Assembly (NCBI RefSeq): GCF_004342425.1
Contig: NZ_SLWQ01000008.1
Span: forward strand, 1 to 64,000
From: Dokdonella fugitiva
GTDB taxonomy: Bacteria > Pseudomonadota > Gammaproteobacteria > Xanthomonadales > Rhodanobacteraceae
Direction: 5' to 3'
Length of the DNA stretch: 64,000 nt
Shown piece after piece: positions 24,158-34,049 of this stretch. Position numbers and translations under genes: made by a program. The notes under the pieces were generated by a model. It saw nothing but the letters and a program-made list of their open reading frames with translations, was not told where the DNA came from and ran no database searches. Every line of letters starts with the position of its first letter. Position 1 is the first letter of the stretch.

Positions 24158-25429
24158 ATGGCCGCCACTGCCGCGAACACGTCCGTACCGGGCCGGCACG
24201 CGCCGATGCTGGTCATCGGCCTGCTGTTCTTCATCTTCGGCTTCGTGACCTGGATGAACGGGCCGCTGATCCAGTTCGTCGAACTCGCCTTCGAGCTCGA
24301 CACCGTCAACGCGTTCCTCGTGCTGATGGCGTTCTATCTCTCGTACTTCTTCCTCGCCCTGCCGGCGGCGGCGATCCTGCGCCGCACTGGCATGAAGCGC
24401 GGCATGGCGATCGGCCTGTTCGTGATGGCACTCGGCGCGCTCGCGTTCGGCCAGTTCGCGGTCCAGCGCTGGTACCCGGGTGCGCTCGGTGGCCTGTTCG
24501 TGATCGGCGCGGGCCTCGCCCTGCTGCAGACCGCGGCGAACCCGTACATCAGCATCCTCGGCCCGATCGAAAGCGCGGCGCAGCGCATCGCCTTCATGGG
24601 CATCTGCAACAAGGTCGCCGGCATCCTCGCGCCGTTCGCCCTCGGCATGTTCGTGCTGCACGGGCTCGGCGACCTCAAGGCGCAGGTGCAGGCGGCCGAT
24701 CCGGCCGCGCGCAACGCACTGCTCGATGCGTTCGCCGCGCGCGTGCACCTGCCCTATCTCGGCATGGCGCTCGTGCTGGCCGCGCTCGGCACGTGGATCG
24801 TGCGCTCGCCGCTGCCGGAAGTGCGCGCGGCCGAGGCGAACGCGTCCGCCGCGCAGGCGCGCGGCGCCGGGCTGCGCGCCTATCCGCACCTCTGGCTCGG
24901 CGTGCTCTGCCTGTTCCTCTACGTCGGCGTCGAGGTGATGGCGGGCGACGCGATCGGCACCTACGGCCGCGGCTTCGGCCTGCCGCCCGACGAAACGAAG
25001 TTCTTCACCTCGTTCACCCTGAGCGCGATGCTCGCCGGCTACGTCGCCGGGCTCGTCGCGATTCCGCGCCACGTCTCGCAGTCGCGCTACCTCGCGGGCT
25101 CGGCCGCGCTCGGCGTGCTGCTCGCGCTCGGCGCGTACTTCACCAGCGGCTACGTCTCGGTCGGGATGGTCGCGGCGCTCGGTTTCGCCAACGCGATGAT
25201 GTGGCCGGCGATCTTCCCGCTCGCAATCAAGGGACTCGGCCGGCTGACCGAGATCGGCTCCGCGCTGCTGATCATGGGCATCGCCGGCGGCGCGCTCGTG
25301 CCGCAGACGTTCGCGATCCTGCGCGAGCACGTCGACTTCCAGTTCGCGTTCGCGGCGATCATGGTGCCGTGCTACCTCTACATCCTCTACTACGCGGTGC
25401 TCGGCCACCGCGTCGGACGGACGGATTGA
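24158..25429 (+). CDS. nagP: MFS sugar permease, FucP/GluP type (GlcNAc uptake)
   Basis: Inner-membrane proton-linked symporter of 423 residues with about 12 helices. It belongs to the fucose/glucose-galactose (FHS) family. Visible family features include FFIFGFVTWMNGPLIQFVEL in helix 1, LLQTAANPYISILGP in helix 5 and GFANAMMWPAIFPLAIKGLG in helix 10. ATG 24158 follows AGGAGGG 7 nt upstream. It is first in the rightward nag operon, 40 bp after an operator half-site. By context it brings GlcNAc into the cytoplasm, where Glk would phosphorylate it. Confidence 0.88.
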   Translation: MAATAANTSVPGRHAPMLVIGLLFFIFGFVTWMNGPLIQFVELAFELDTVNAFLVLMAFYLSYFFLALPAAAILRRTGMKRGMAIGLFVMALGALAFGQFAVQRWYPGALGGLFVIGAGLALLQTAANPYISILGPIESAAQRIAFMGICNKVAGILAPFALGMFVLHGLGDLKAQVQAADPAARNALLDAFAARVHLPYLGMALVLAALGTWIVRSPLPEVRAAEANASAAQARGAGLRAYPHLWLGVLCLFLYVGVEVMAGDAIGTYGRGFGLPPDETKFFTSFTLSAMLAGYVAGLVAIPRHVSQSRYLAGSAALGVLLALGAYFTSGYVSVGMVAALGFANAMMWPAIFPLAIKGLGRLTEIGSALLIMGIAGGALVPQTFAILREHVDFQFAFAAIMVPCYLYILYYAVLGHRVGRTD

Positions 25430-25478
25430 CGATGCGTTTGCAGCTACGATGCCGCTTCGCCCAACGGAGCGGACAGCG

Positions 25479-26516
25479 ATGAGTCGACCGACGATCAGGG
25501 ACGTGGCGCGCCATGCCGGCGTGTCGCTGAAGACGGTATCGCGCGTGATCAACGGCGAGGCGTCGGTGCGCGACGACACGCGCGAGCGCGTGCAGCGCGC
25601 GATCGACGAACTCGACTACGCGCCGGACCAGGCCGCGCGCAACCTGCGCGGCGCGACCTCGCACGCGCTCGGCCTCGTCTACGACAACCCGAACCCCTAC
25701 TACGTGATCAGCGTGCAGAACGGCGTGCTCGCCGCCTGCCGCGACCAGGATTTCGGCCTGCAGATCCATCCATGCGACTCCAACGCGCCCGACCTCGCCG
25801 ACGAGCTGCGCGAGCTGGTCGGCCACGCGCGCCTCGCCGGCCTCGTGCTCGCGCCGCCGATGTCCGAGCGCATGGAACTCATCCGCTACCTCGCCGAGCA
25901 CGGCATCCGCTTCGTGCGCATCATCTCCGCCGCCGAAGACCCGGCCGACGGCTATCCCTGCGTCTACGTCGACGACCGCGACGCGGCCTACGACATCACC
26001 GAACACCTGATCCAGCTCGGCCACCAGCGCATCGGCTTCCTCTGGGGCGGTGCCGAGCATCGCTCGAGCCCGGAGCGCTTCAAGGGCTACGAGTCGGCGC
26101 TCAAGGACTACGGCATCCCGCTCGACAAGAAGCTGGTGATCCCCGGCGACTACTCGTTCGACGACGGCTTCCGCGGCGCGCGGCGGCTGTTCGCGCTGCG
26201 CGAACCACCGACCGCGATCTTCGGTTCCAACGACGAGATCGCCGCGGGCGTGCTCGCCGCGGCGAAGGCGAACGGCATCGACGTGCCGTACGAACTGTCG
26301 ATCGCCGGCTTCGAGGACAGCCCGTTCTCGCGGCAGTCGTGGCCGGCGCTGACCACCGCCAAGCAGGCGACCGAGGACATCGCGCGCCATGCAGCGCTGC
26401 GCCTCATCGCCGAACTCAAGCCTGCCGGCAGCGGCGTCATCCATCTCAACCGCGGCTTCAGCCCGCAGCTCGTGATCCGCGACTCGACCGCACGCGTGCG
26501 CACGACCGCGCCATGA
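25479..26516 (+). CDS. nagR: LacI-family repressor of GlcNAc utilisation (NagR)
   Basis: 345 residues. The N-terminal helix-turn-helix PTIRDVARHAGVSLKTVSRV precedes the hinge helix (YAPDQAARNLRG) and a periplasmic-binding-protein-like effector domain ending near SFDDGFRGARRLF and GFEDSPFSRQSWPALTT. It probably binds the palindrome at 23958 and releases it on GlcNAc-6-P or GlcN-6-P. ATG 25479 is preferred (GGAGCGG upstream). It is the second gene of the rightward operon; its stop overlaps the deaminase start by 4 nt (ATGA). Confidence 0.9.
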   Translation: MSRPTIRDVARHAGVSLKTVSRVINGEASVRDDTRERVQRAIDELDYAPDQAARNLRGATSHALGLVYDNPNPYYVISVQNGVLAACRDQDFGLQIHPCDSNAPDLADELRELVGHARLAGLVLAPPMSERMELIRYLAEHGIRFVRIISAAEDPADGYPCVYVDDRDAAYDITEHLIQLGHQRIGFLWGGAEHRSSPERFKGYESALKDYGIPLDKKLVIPGDYSFDDGFRGARRLFALREPPTAIFGSNDEIAAGVLAAAKANGIDVPYELSIAGFEDSPFSRQSWPALTTAKQATEDIARHAALRLIAELKPAGSGVIHLNRGFSPQLVIRDSTARVRTTAP

Positions 26517-27574
26517 GCGCCGTGCCCGAGGACACCATGCCCGATACCACTGCCGCCGCCGAATCGACCCGCATGTATCGCGAGGTACGCGAATCAGCGG
26601 CGGCGATCGCGCGCCAGCTCGAGGCGAACCGCGGCGTGATCGGTGAACTCGCGGCGCGGCTGCGGCGCGAGCGCCCGTCGCTCGTCGCGACCGGCGCGCG
26701 CGGCAGTTCCGACAACGCGGCGACGTTCGCGAAGTATCTGGTCGAAACGCGCCTCGGCGTGGCGACGACCTCGGCCGCGCCTTCGGTGCAGTCGGTCTAC
26801 GCGGCGCGCACCGCACTCGATGGCGCGCTGTTCCTCGCGATCTCGCAGTCGGGCAAGAGCCCCGACCTCGTCGCCCAGGCGAGCGCGGCGCGCGAGGCGG
26901 GCGCACGCGTGGTCGCGATGGTCAATGTCGTCGAGTCACCGCTCGCCGCCGCCGCCGACGTCGTCGTGCCGCTGCATGCGGGCCCGGAACTCAGCGTCGC
27001 GGCGACCAAGAGTTACCTCTGCTCGCTGTCCGCCCTGCTCCACCTCGTCGCCGAATGGACCGGCGACACGCGCCTGCGCGATGCACTCGCGCAGGTGCCG
27101 GACGCACTCGAAGCCGGCTGGCACAACGACTGGTCCGCGCTCGTCGACGGTCTCGCCGAGGCACGCAACCTGTTCGTCGTCGGTCGCGGCTTCGGCCTGT
27201 CCGCCGCGCAGGAAGTCGCGCTCAAGTTCAAGGAGACCTGCGGCCTGCACGCGGAAGCGTTCAGCGCCGCCGAAGTGCAGCACGGGCCGATGACCCTCGT
27301 CGAGCGCGGCTTCCCGGTGCTCTTCTTCGCCCAGCACGACGACAGCTACGAAGGCACGATGGCCGTCGCCGGGCGTTTCCGCGAACGCGACGCACGCGTG
27401 TGGGTCGCCGCGCCCGACGGCGGCGAGCTGCCGTTCGCCGCGACCGGGGATCCCGCCTGCGCACCGCTGCTCGCGGTGCACCGCTGCTACGGCGCGATCA
27501 ATGCGCTCGCGCTGCGCCGTGGCCGCGATCCCGACGCGCCGCCGCACCTGCGCAAGGTCACCGAGACGCGCTGA
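26513..27574 (+). CDS. nagB: SIS-domain glucosamine-6-phosphate deaminase (NagB-II)
   Basis: 353 residues with tandem SIS domains. The first has GARGSSDNAATFAKYLVE and ISQSGKSPDLV. The second has VVGRGFGLSAAQEVALKFKE and AEAFSAAEVQHGPMTLVE. It lacks the glutaminase domain of GlmS, as in the NagB-II family that converts GlcN-6-P to fructose-6-P plus ammonia. The ATG at 26513 is coupled to nagR; ATG 26537 with GAGG upstream is an alternative. Its stop overlaps the nagA start by one base. Confidence 0.9.
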   Translation: MSAVPEDTMPDTTAAAESTRMYREVRESAAAIARQLEANRGVIGELAARLRRERPSLVATGARGSSDNAATFAKYLVETRLGVATTSAAPSVQSVYAARTALDGALFLAISQSGKSPDLVAQASAAREAGARVVAMVNVVESPLAAAADVVVPLHAGPELSVAATKSYLCSLSALLHLVAEWTGDTRLRDALAQVPDALEAGWHNDWSALVDGLAEARNLFVVGRGFGLSAAQEVALKFKETCGLHAEAFSAAEVQHGPMTLVERGFPVLFFAQHDDSYEGTMAVAGRFRERDARVWVAAPDGGELPFAATGDPACAPLLAVHRCYGAINALALRRGRDPDAPPHLRKVTETR

Positions 27575-28713
27575 TGGCGACCGCATTCGTCAATGGCCGC
27601 GTGCTCGTCGACGACGGCTTCCGCGACGATCTCGCGGTCGTCGTCGAGGACGATCGCATCCTCGCGCTCGAACCGGCGCGCGGCCTGCGCGCGGCAGCAG
27701 ACCCCATCGACCTCGGCGGCCATTGGCTCGTCCCCGGCTTCATCGACGTGCAGGTCAACGGCGGGGGCGGCGTGCTATTCAACGACGCGCCGACGTTGCA
27801 GACGCTCCGCCGCATCGGCGCCGCGCACAGGCGCTACGGCACGACCGGCTTCCTGCCGACCCTGATCAGCGACGACGCGGCGACGATGCGCGCGGCGATC
27901 GCCGCGGTCGACGCAGCAATCGATGCGGGCGTGCCCGGCGTGCTCGGCATCCACCTCGAAGGCCCGTACATCGCGCCCGCGCGGCGCGGCGCACACGACG
28001 CGGCGAAGTTCCGCGCGCTCGACGACGCCGAACTCGAACTCGTCTGCTCGCTGCGCCACGGAGTTACCGTGCTCACGCTCGCGCCCGACCAGGTGCCGCC
28101 CGCGCGCGTGCGCGAACTCGCCGCGCGCGGCGTGATCGTCTGCATCGGCCATACCGAGGCGGACTATGCGCAGGCGCGCGCCGCGCTCGATGCGGGCGCG
28201 CGTGGCTTCACCCATCTCTACAACGCGATGTCGCCGCTGCAGGGGCGCGCGCCCGGCGTCGTCGGCGCCGCGCTCGAGGATCGCGCGAGCTGGTGCGGCC
28301 TCATCGTCGACGGCCATCACGTGCATCCGGCATCGCTGCGGGTCGCGCTCGCGGCGAAACCGCGCGGCAAGCTCCTGCTCGTGACCGACGCGATGCCGCC
28401 GGTCGGTGCCGACACGGATACCTACGAACTCGCCGGCGTGGCGATCCGCTGCCGCGACGGCCGCTGCGAGACACCCGATGGCGTGCTCGCCGGCTCGGCG
28501 CTCGACATGGCGAGCGCCGTCCGCAATACCGTCGCGACACTCGGCGTGCCGCTCGAGGACGCGCTGCGCATGGCCTCGACCTGGCCCGCCGAATTCCTCG
28601 GCATCGCCGCCGAGCGCGGCCGCATTGCGGCAGGGCTGCGTGCCGATCTCGTCGAGCTCGACGGGGACCTGCGCGTGGTGCGGTGCTGGTGTGGCGCGAG
28701 GGCCGGGGACTGA
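27574..28713 (+). CDS. nagA: N-acetylglucosamine-6-phosphate deacetylase
   Basis: 379-residue amidohydrolase that removes acetate from GlcNAc-6-P. It carries PGFIDVQVNGGGGVLFND, the metal Glu in GIHLEGPYIAP, His in IGHTEADY and FTHLYNAMS, the substrate region VDGHHVHP and catalytic Asp in LLVTDAMPPVG. ATG 27574 overlaps the nagB stop. It is the last gene of the rightward nag operon, with a REP-like repeat 33 nt downstream. Confidence 0.94.
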   Translation: MATAFVNGRVLVDDGFRDDLAVVVEDDRILALEPARGLRAAADPIDLGGHWLVPGFIDVQVNGGGGVLFNDAPTLQTLRRIGAAHRRYGTTGFLPTLISDDAATMRAAIAAVDAAIDAGVPGVLGIHLEGPYIAPARRGAHDAAKFRALDDAELELVCSLRHGVTVLTLAPDQVPPARVRELAARGVIVCIGHTEADYAQARAALDAGARGFTHLYNAMSPLQGRAPGVVGAALEDRASWCGLIVDGHHVHPASLRVALAAKPRGKLLLVTDAMPPVGADTDTYELAGVAIRCRDGRCETPDGVLAGSALDMASAVRNTVATLGVPLEDALRMASTWPAEFLGIAAERGRIAAGLRADLVELDGDLRVVRCWCGARAGD

Positions 28714-28745
28714 GGGCCGAGGGCCGAGGGCTTCAACAGGCTACC

Positions 28746-28770
28746 GTCGTTCCCGCGAAGGCGGGATCCA
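28746..28770. repeat. REP-like palindromic repeat
   Basis: GTCGTTCCCGCGAAGGCGGG (28746-28765) is one copy of the dispersed TTCCCGC...GCGGG hairpin also found at 1457-1528 and 52880-52975. It sits just after nagA and may act as a transcript-end structure. No gene is seen in the rest of 28714-28948. Confidence 0.75.
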
Positions 28771-28948
28771 TGTGCTCTTGCGCTCGAGGCCGCCAGGCAG
28801 TGCAGGCCGGATCAGTCGCGCAGCGGCGGAGGCGGCGCTTGTGCGCCTCGATGCACGCGGGCCGCGGCGCCGGCATGTCGATTAGCCGCCCTCCGGTTCG
28901 TCGTCCACGATGAAAGCCGCTGAAGGGCCGGCGAACGAGGAGGCGATG

Positions 28949-29341
28949 ATGCGCGTCATGGTCATGGTACGGGCGACCGAAGCATCCGAGCGCGGCGACC
29001 CGCCGAGCGCGGCGCTGCTGGCGGCGATGGGCCGCTTCAACGAGGAACTGGCCAAGGCCGGCATCCTGCTCGCTGCCGACGGCCTCAGGCCGAGCTCGGC
29101 CGGCGCGCGCGTGCGCTTTTCCGGCAAGGCGCGCACCGTCGTGGACGGCCCGTTCGCCGAAGCGAAGGAGCTCGTCGCCGGCTTCTGGTTGTGGCAGGTG
29201 CGTTCGCTCGACGAGGCGATCGAATGGGTGCGGCGTTGCCCCAACCCGTTCGAGCAGGGCGAGTCGGAGATCGAGATCCGCCCGCTGTTCGAGGCAGAGG
29301 ATTTCGCCCCCGATGCCGACGCGGGCGGCGCGCGGACATGA
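28949..29341 (+). CDS. YCII/DGPF domain protein, partner of the adjacent ECF sigma factor
   Basis: 130 residues of the YCII-related family. The signature TVVDGPFAEAKELVAGFW gives the DGPF name. The start MRVMVMVRATEASERGDPPS and end IEIRPLFEAEDF are standard for the group. The family is almost always encoded beside ECF42-type sigma factors, as here (next gene at 29483), but its biochemical function is unknown. AGGAGG lies 5 nt before ATG 28949; ATG 28946 is equally in frame. Confidence 0.88.
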   Translation: MRVMVMVRATEASERGDPPSAALLAAMGRFNEELAKAGILLAADGLRPSSAGARVRFSGKARTVVDGPFAEAKELVAGFWLWQVRSLDEAIEWVRRCPNPFEQGESEIEIRPLFEAEDFAPDADAGGART

Positions 29342-29482
29342 ACGCCGGCCCCCCGCGGCCGCTGCGATGAGCCGGCCATTCGCTCGTCGCGCAACGGCGA
29401 TCGCCGTGCGGCGCCGATCGATGCGCGGTCGCGCAACCGTGGCGCTTGTGCGGCTCGCTCGGAGATGGTGTGATCGGCGGCC

Positions 29483-30751
29483 ATGCCGACCGATTCCATC
29501 CACCGCGCGGTCGATGCGATCTGGCGCATCGAGTCGCCCAAGCTCATCGCGAGCCTCACGCGCATGGTGCGCGACATCGGCCTCGCCGAGGAACTCGCGC
29601 AGGACGCGCTCGTCGCCGCGCTGGAAAACTGGCCCGACGCCGGCATGCCCGACAATCCCGCGGCCTGGCTCATGGCGACCGCGAAACGCCGCGCGATCGA
29701 CCAGATGCGCCGCCAGCAGCTGCAGCAGCGCAAGCACGAACAGCTCGGGCACGATCTCGTCGCCGAACAGGAGGAAGGCCACGCCGATATCGCCGATGCG
29801 CTCGATGACGACATCGGCGACGACCTGCTGCGCCTCGTGTTCACGTCCTGCCATCCCGTGCTGTCCAGGGAAGCGCGCGTAGCGCTCACCCTGCGCGTGC
29901 TCGGTGGCCTCGCCACCGACGAGATCGCGCGCGCGTTCCTCGTGCCGGAAGCGACGATCGCGCAGCGCATCGTGCGCGCGAAGAAGACGCTCGCGGCGGC
30001 GGACGTGCCGTTCGAAGTACCGCGCGGACCCGAGCTCGCCGAACGCCTGGCCGCCGTGCTCGAGGTGATCTACCTCGTGTTCAACGAAGGCTATTCGGCG
30101 ACCGCCGGCGACGACTGGATGCGACCGGCGCTGTGCGAGGACGCATTGCGCCTCGGTCGCGTGCTGCAGGGACTGATGCCGGAGCAGGCCGAAGTGCACG
30201 GCCTCGTCGCATTGATGGAAATCCAGGCCTCGCGGTCACGCGCGCGCATCGGCCCGAACGGCGAGCCGATCCTTCTGCTCGAACAGAACCGCACGCTGTG
30301 GGACCGCCTCGCGATCCAGCGCGGCCTTGCTGCGCTGGCGCGCGCGGACAAGCTCGGCGGAGCACTCGGCCCGTACGCGCTGCAGGCCGCGATCGCGGCC
30401 TGCCATGCGCGTGCGCGCGTCGCCGATGAAACCGACTGGGCGCGCATCGCCTCGCTGTACGCCGTGCTCGCCGGCGTCACGCCGTCGCCGGTCGTCGAAC
30501 TCAATCGCGCCGTCGCGGTCGCGATGGCCAGCGGCCCCGCCGAAGGCCTCGCGATCGTCGATGCGCTCGCCGGCGAGTCCTTGCTGCAGAACTACCATCT
30601 CCTGCCGAGCGTGCGCGGCGACTTCCTCGCCAAGCTCGGCCGCCACGCCGAGGCACGCGGCGAGTTCGAACGCGCCGCGTCACTCACGCGGAACGAACGC
30701 GAACGCGCCATGCTGCTGTCACGCGCCGCGGCCTGCGCCGCCGACGCATAG
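29483..30751 (+). CDS. ECF42-type RNA polymerase sigma factor with C-terminal extension
   Basis: 422 residues, roughly twice a normal ECF sigma. Region sigma-2 (about residues 10-85: MVRDIGLAEELAQDALVAAL and NPAAWLMATAKRRAIDQMRR) and region sigma-4 (about 130-185: TLRVLGGLATDEIARAFLV, then PEATIAQRIVRAKK) are followed by a long helical extension with YLVFNEGYSATAGDDW and VELNRAVAVAMASGPAEGL, the DUF6596/TPR-like tail. Such factors lack a linked anti-sigma factor, and the extension is thought to control activity. The DGPF gene upstream is the characteristic partner. ATG 29483 has only a weak ribosome-binding site. Confidence 0.92.
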   Translation: MPTDSIHRAVDAIWRIESPKLIASLTRMVRDIGLAEELAQDALVAALENWPDAGMPDNPAAWLMATAKRRAIDQMRRQQLQQRKHEQLGHDLVAEQEEGHADIADALDDDIGDDLLRLVFTSCHPVLSREARVALTLRVLGGLATDEIARAFLVPEATIAQRIVRAKKTLAAADVPFEVPRGPELAERLAAVLEVIYLVFNEGYSATAGDDWMRPALCEDALRLGRVLQGLMPEQAEVHGLVALMEIQASRSRARIGPNGEPILLLEQNRTLWDRLAIQRGLAALARADKLGGALGPYALQAAIAACHARARVADETDWARIASLYAVLAGVTPSPVVELNRAVAVAMASGPAEGLAIVDALAGESLLQNYHLLPSVRGDFLAKLGRHAEARGEFERAASLTRNERERAMLLSRAAACAADA

Positions 30752-31016
30752 GCAGCTCGCGCAGGTTCGTCGCGGTTGCACTGCGGGCTACGGTTTCGGC
30801 ACCGGAAGAATGGGGCCAGGATCCGCGCTGCTCGGCCAGCCGCGCTGAACACATTCCCTCAGGCCGGCTGCAATCGTACGTGCGCACGCCCGCGCGCATC
30901 GCAGGCGCGGCGCGTGCGCAGCGCGGCTCAGCATCGAAGCCCGGACACGCGGCTGCCCGCCATGCATCGCGGTGGCACACTCACGCGCGTCGTGGGAGGA
31001 GTGGACGGCATCGCCG

Positions 31017-31427
31017 ATGATCGATCACGTCATTCCCTGGGCGTCGCTGCTGGCCGCCTGCCTCGCCATGGCGCCGCTGCGCGAACTCTCCGAAAAGGAT
31101 GCGAATCGCACGTTCGACGTCCGCATCGGCGAGCGCGTCTCGATCACGCTGCACGCGCAGCTCGGCACGGGCTACCGCTGGATCGCGCGGCCCGCGCCGC
31201 GGGTCGCGCTGAGCGAACGCCCGTTGCAGGGTGCCGACCGGCCCGGCGGCGAGGAACGCCAGGTGTTCGACGTGACGCCGCTCGCAGGCGGCACGGCCGA
31301 ACTGGAATTCGACTATCGCCGCTCGTGGATGCCGGACGAAGCGCCTGCGAGGCGCTGGCACGTCACGCTGCGCATCCACGCGGCAGGCGACGACGACCAA
31401 CGCCCGCACGGGGCGGAGCAGCCATAG
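31017..31427 (+). CDS. Chagasin-like (I42) cysteine-protease inhibitor
   Basis: 136 residues. An N-terminal hydrophobic segment has a possible lipobox (LLAAC at 11-15), so it is exported or membrane-tethered. The chagasin fold is indicated by IGERVSITLHAQLGTGYRW, where the NPTTGYxW loop is reduced to LGTGYRW. The middle VFDVTPLAGGTAELEFDYRR and SWMPDE follow, and it ends with a strand RRWHVTLRIHA. Chagasins block papain-like proteases by inserting these loops in the active site. The papain-like protease gene follows 46 nt downstream, so inhibitor and target are probably co-expressed. The start is uncertain: ATG 31017 is far (16 nt) from GGAGGA. Confidence 0.75.
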   Translation: MIDHVIPWASLLAACLAMAPLRELSEKDANRTFDVRIGERVSITLHAQLGTGYRWIARPAPRVALSERPLQGADRPGGEERQVFDVTPLAGGTAELEFDYRRSWMPDEAPARRWHVTLRIHAAGDDDQRPHGAEQP

Positions 31428-31472
31428 GCCGGGAGGCCGTGCGACTACCGACGCGTCAACAAGGAGGAGACC

Positions 31473-32666
31473 ATGCATCGCCACGTCGTCCAGGTCATCG
31501 CCACCGCGATCGCGATTCTCGCCGCGGGCAGCGCATTCGCCCAGGATCCGCCATCGCGCGAGGAGATGCGCGCGACGCTCGCGAAGAAGCCCGACCTGCG
31601 CCGCGCACCGGCCGCGGTACGGGAGCAGCTCGCCGCGTCGAACGAACTCATCCGGCGCGAGCACCTCGCCTACAAGGTCGGCTACACCAGCGCGCTCGAC
31701 GTGCCGCTGGAGATGCTCGCCGCGACGAAGATCCCGCGCGAGCTGCCGCCGGATGCCTTGAAGATCGCGCAAGCGGGCGCGGAACTCGCGCGCATCGACC
31801 ATGAGCGCTTCGAGGAAGTGGCGCGCCTCAACCCGCACCTCCTCGATCGACTGAAATTCCGCCTCGCCTGCAACGCGAACGCAGGCAGCTGGGACTGGCG
31901 CAAGGTCGGCAAGGTCACGCCGGTGAAGGCGCAGATCTGCGGCACGTGCTGGGACTTCACCGCGATGGGTTCGTACGAGGCGAGCTACGCGATCCGCAAC
32001 AACGCGCTCGTCGACACGTCCGAACAGTACGTGCTGAACTGCGCCAATGCCGGTTCGTGCAGCGGCGGCTGGTGGGGACCGGTGTACGACTTCCTCGTCA
32101 CGCACGGCACCGCGTCGGAAACGGCCGATCCGTTCACCGGCAACGACGCGCAGGCGTGTCCGGCGAACATTGCGACGCCCTATCGGGCTACTGCCTGGGG
32201 CTTCGTCAATACCGCCGACTGGACCAAGGCGCCATCGCCCTCCGCGATCAAGCAGGCGCTGTGCGAGCACGGCCCGCTCGCGACCGCGGTGATGGCCGAC
32301 GCGCAGTTCCAGGCCTACACGGGCGGCATCTTCTCGTCGAACCAGGCCTATTCGTGGATCAACCATGGCATCGTGATCGTCGGCTGGGACGACCGGAAGG
32401 GCGCATGGCTGATCCGCAATTCGTGGGGCACGAACTGGGGCGAGACCGGCGGCTACGGCAGCGAGCGCGGCTACATGTGGATCAAGTACGGCAGCAACAA
32501 CGTCGGCATCGCGACCGCGTGGGTCGATGCGGCCCGGCGCTTCTACGTGTTGCCCGATCGCTACCGCGAGCTGCTGCGCGAACGGCAGATCCCGGTGCCG
32601 CCACTGCCGGATCCCGACCCGCTGATCCGCCAGAAGCTCAAGGTGATCAAGCTGCCCGGGCATTGA
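31473..32666 (+). CDS. Secreted papain-like cysteine protease (C1 family)
   Basis: 397 residues with a signal peptide (VVQVIATAIAILAAGSAFAQ), a propeptide-like region to about residue 135 and a C1 peptidase domain. The catalytic set is visible: oxyanion Gln154 and Cys159 (QICGTCWDF), His298 (WINHGIVIVGWD) and Asn316 (IRNSWGTNWG). Papain-type paired cysteines are present (CANAGSCSGGWWG). The C-terminal 50 residues are a hydrophilic extension. The ATG at 31473 has GGAGGAG 4 nt upstream. It is preceded by the chagasin-like gene, and a bidirectional terminator follows at 32681. Confidence 0.92.
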   Translation: MHRHVVQVIATAIAILAAGSAFAQDPPSREEMRATLAKKPDLRRAPAAVREQLAASNELIRREHLAYKVGYTSALDVPLEMLAATKIPRELPPDALKIAQAGAELARIDHERFEEVARLNPHLLDRLKFRLACNANAGSWDWRKVGKVTPVKAQICGTCWDFTAMGSYEASYAIRNNALVDTSEQYVLNCANAGSCSGGWWGPVYDFLVTHGTASETADPFTGNDAQACPANIATPYRATAWGFVNTADWTKAPSPSAIKQALCEHGPLATAVMADAQFQAYTGGIFSSNQAYSWINHGIVIVGWDDRKGAWLIRNSWGTNWGETGGYGSERGYMWIKYGSNNVGIATAWVDAARRFYVLPDRYRELLRERQIPVPPLPDPDPLIRQKLKVIKLPGH

Positions 32667-32680
32667 GTACGGGCAACCGT

Positions 32681-32713
32681 GGTCCGCGGCGTCGCCCTGC
32701 GCCGCCGCGGACC
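32681..32713. terminator. Bidirectional stem-loop terminator
   Basis: GGTCCGCGGCG (32681-32691) and CGCCGCGGACC (32703-32713) form a perfect 11-bp stem with an 11-nt loop. It lies between the convergent protease gene and serS. No T-tract follows on either side, so termination may depend on Rho or the stem alone. Confidence 0.6.
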
Positions 32714-32723
32714 CGTGTCGGGA

Positions 32724-34049
<1,326 letters not shown>

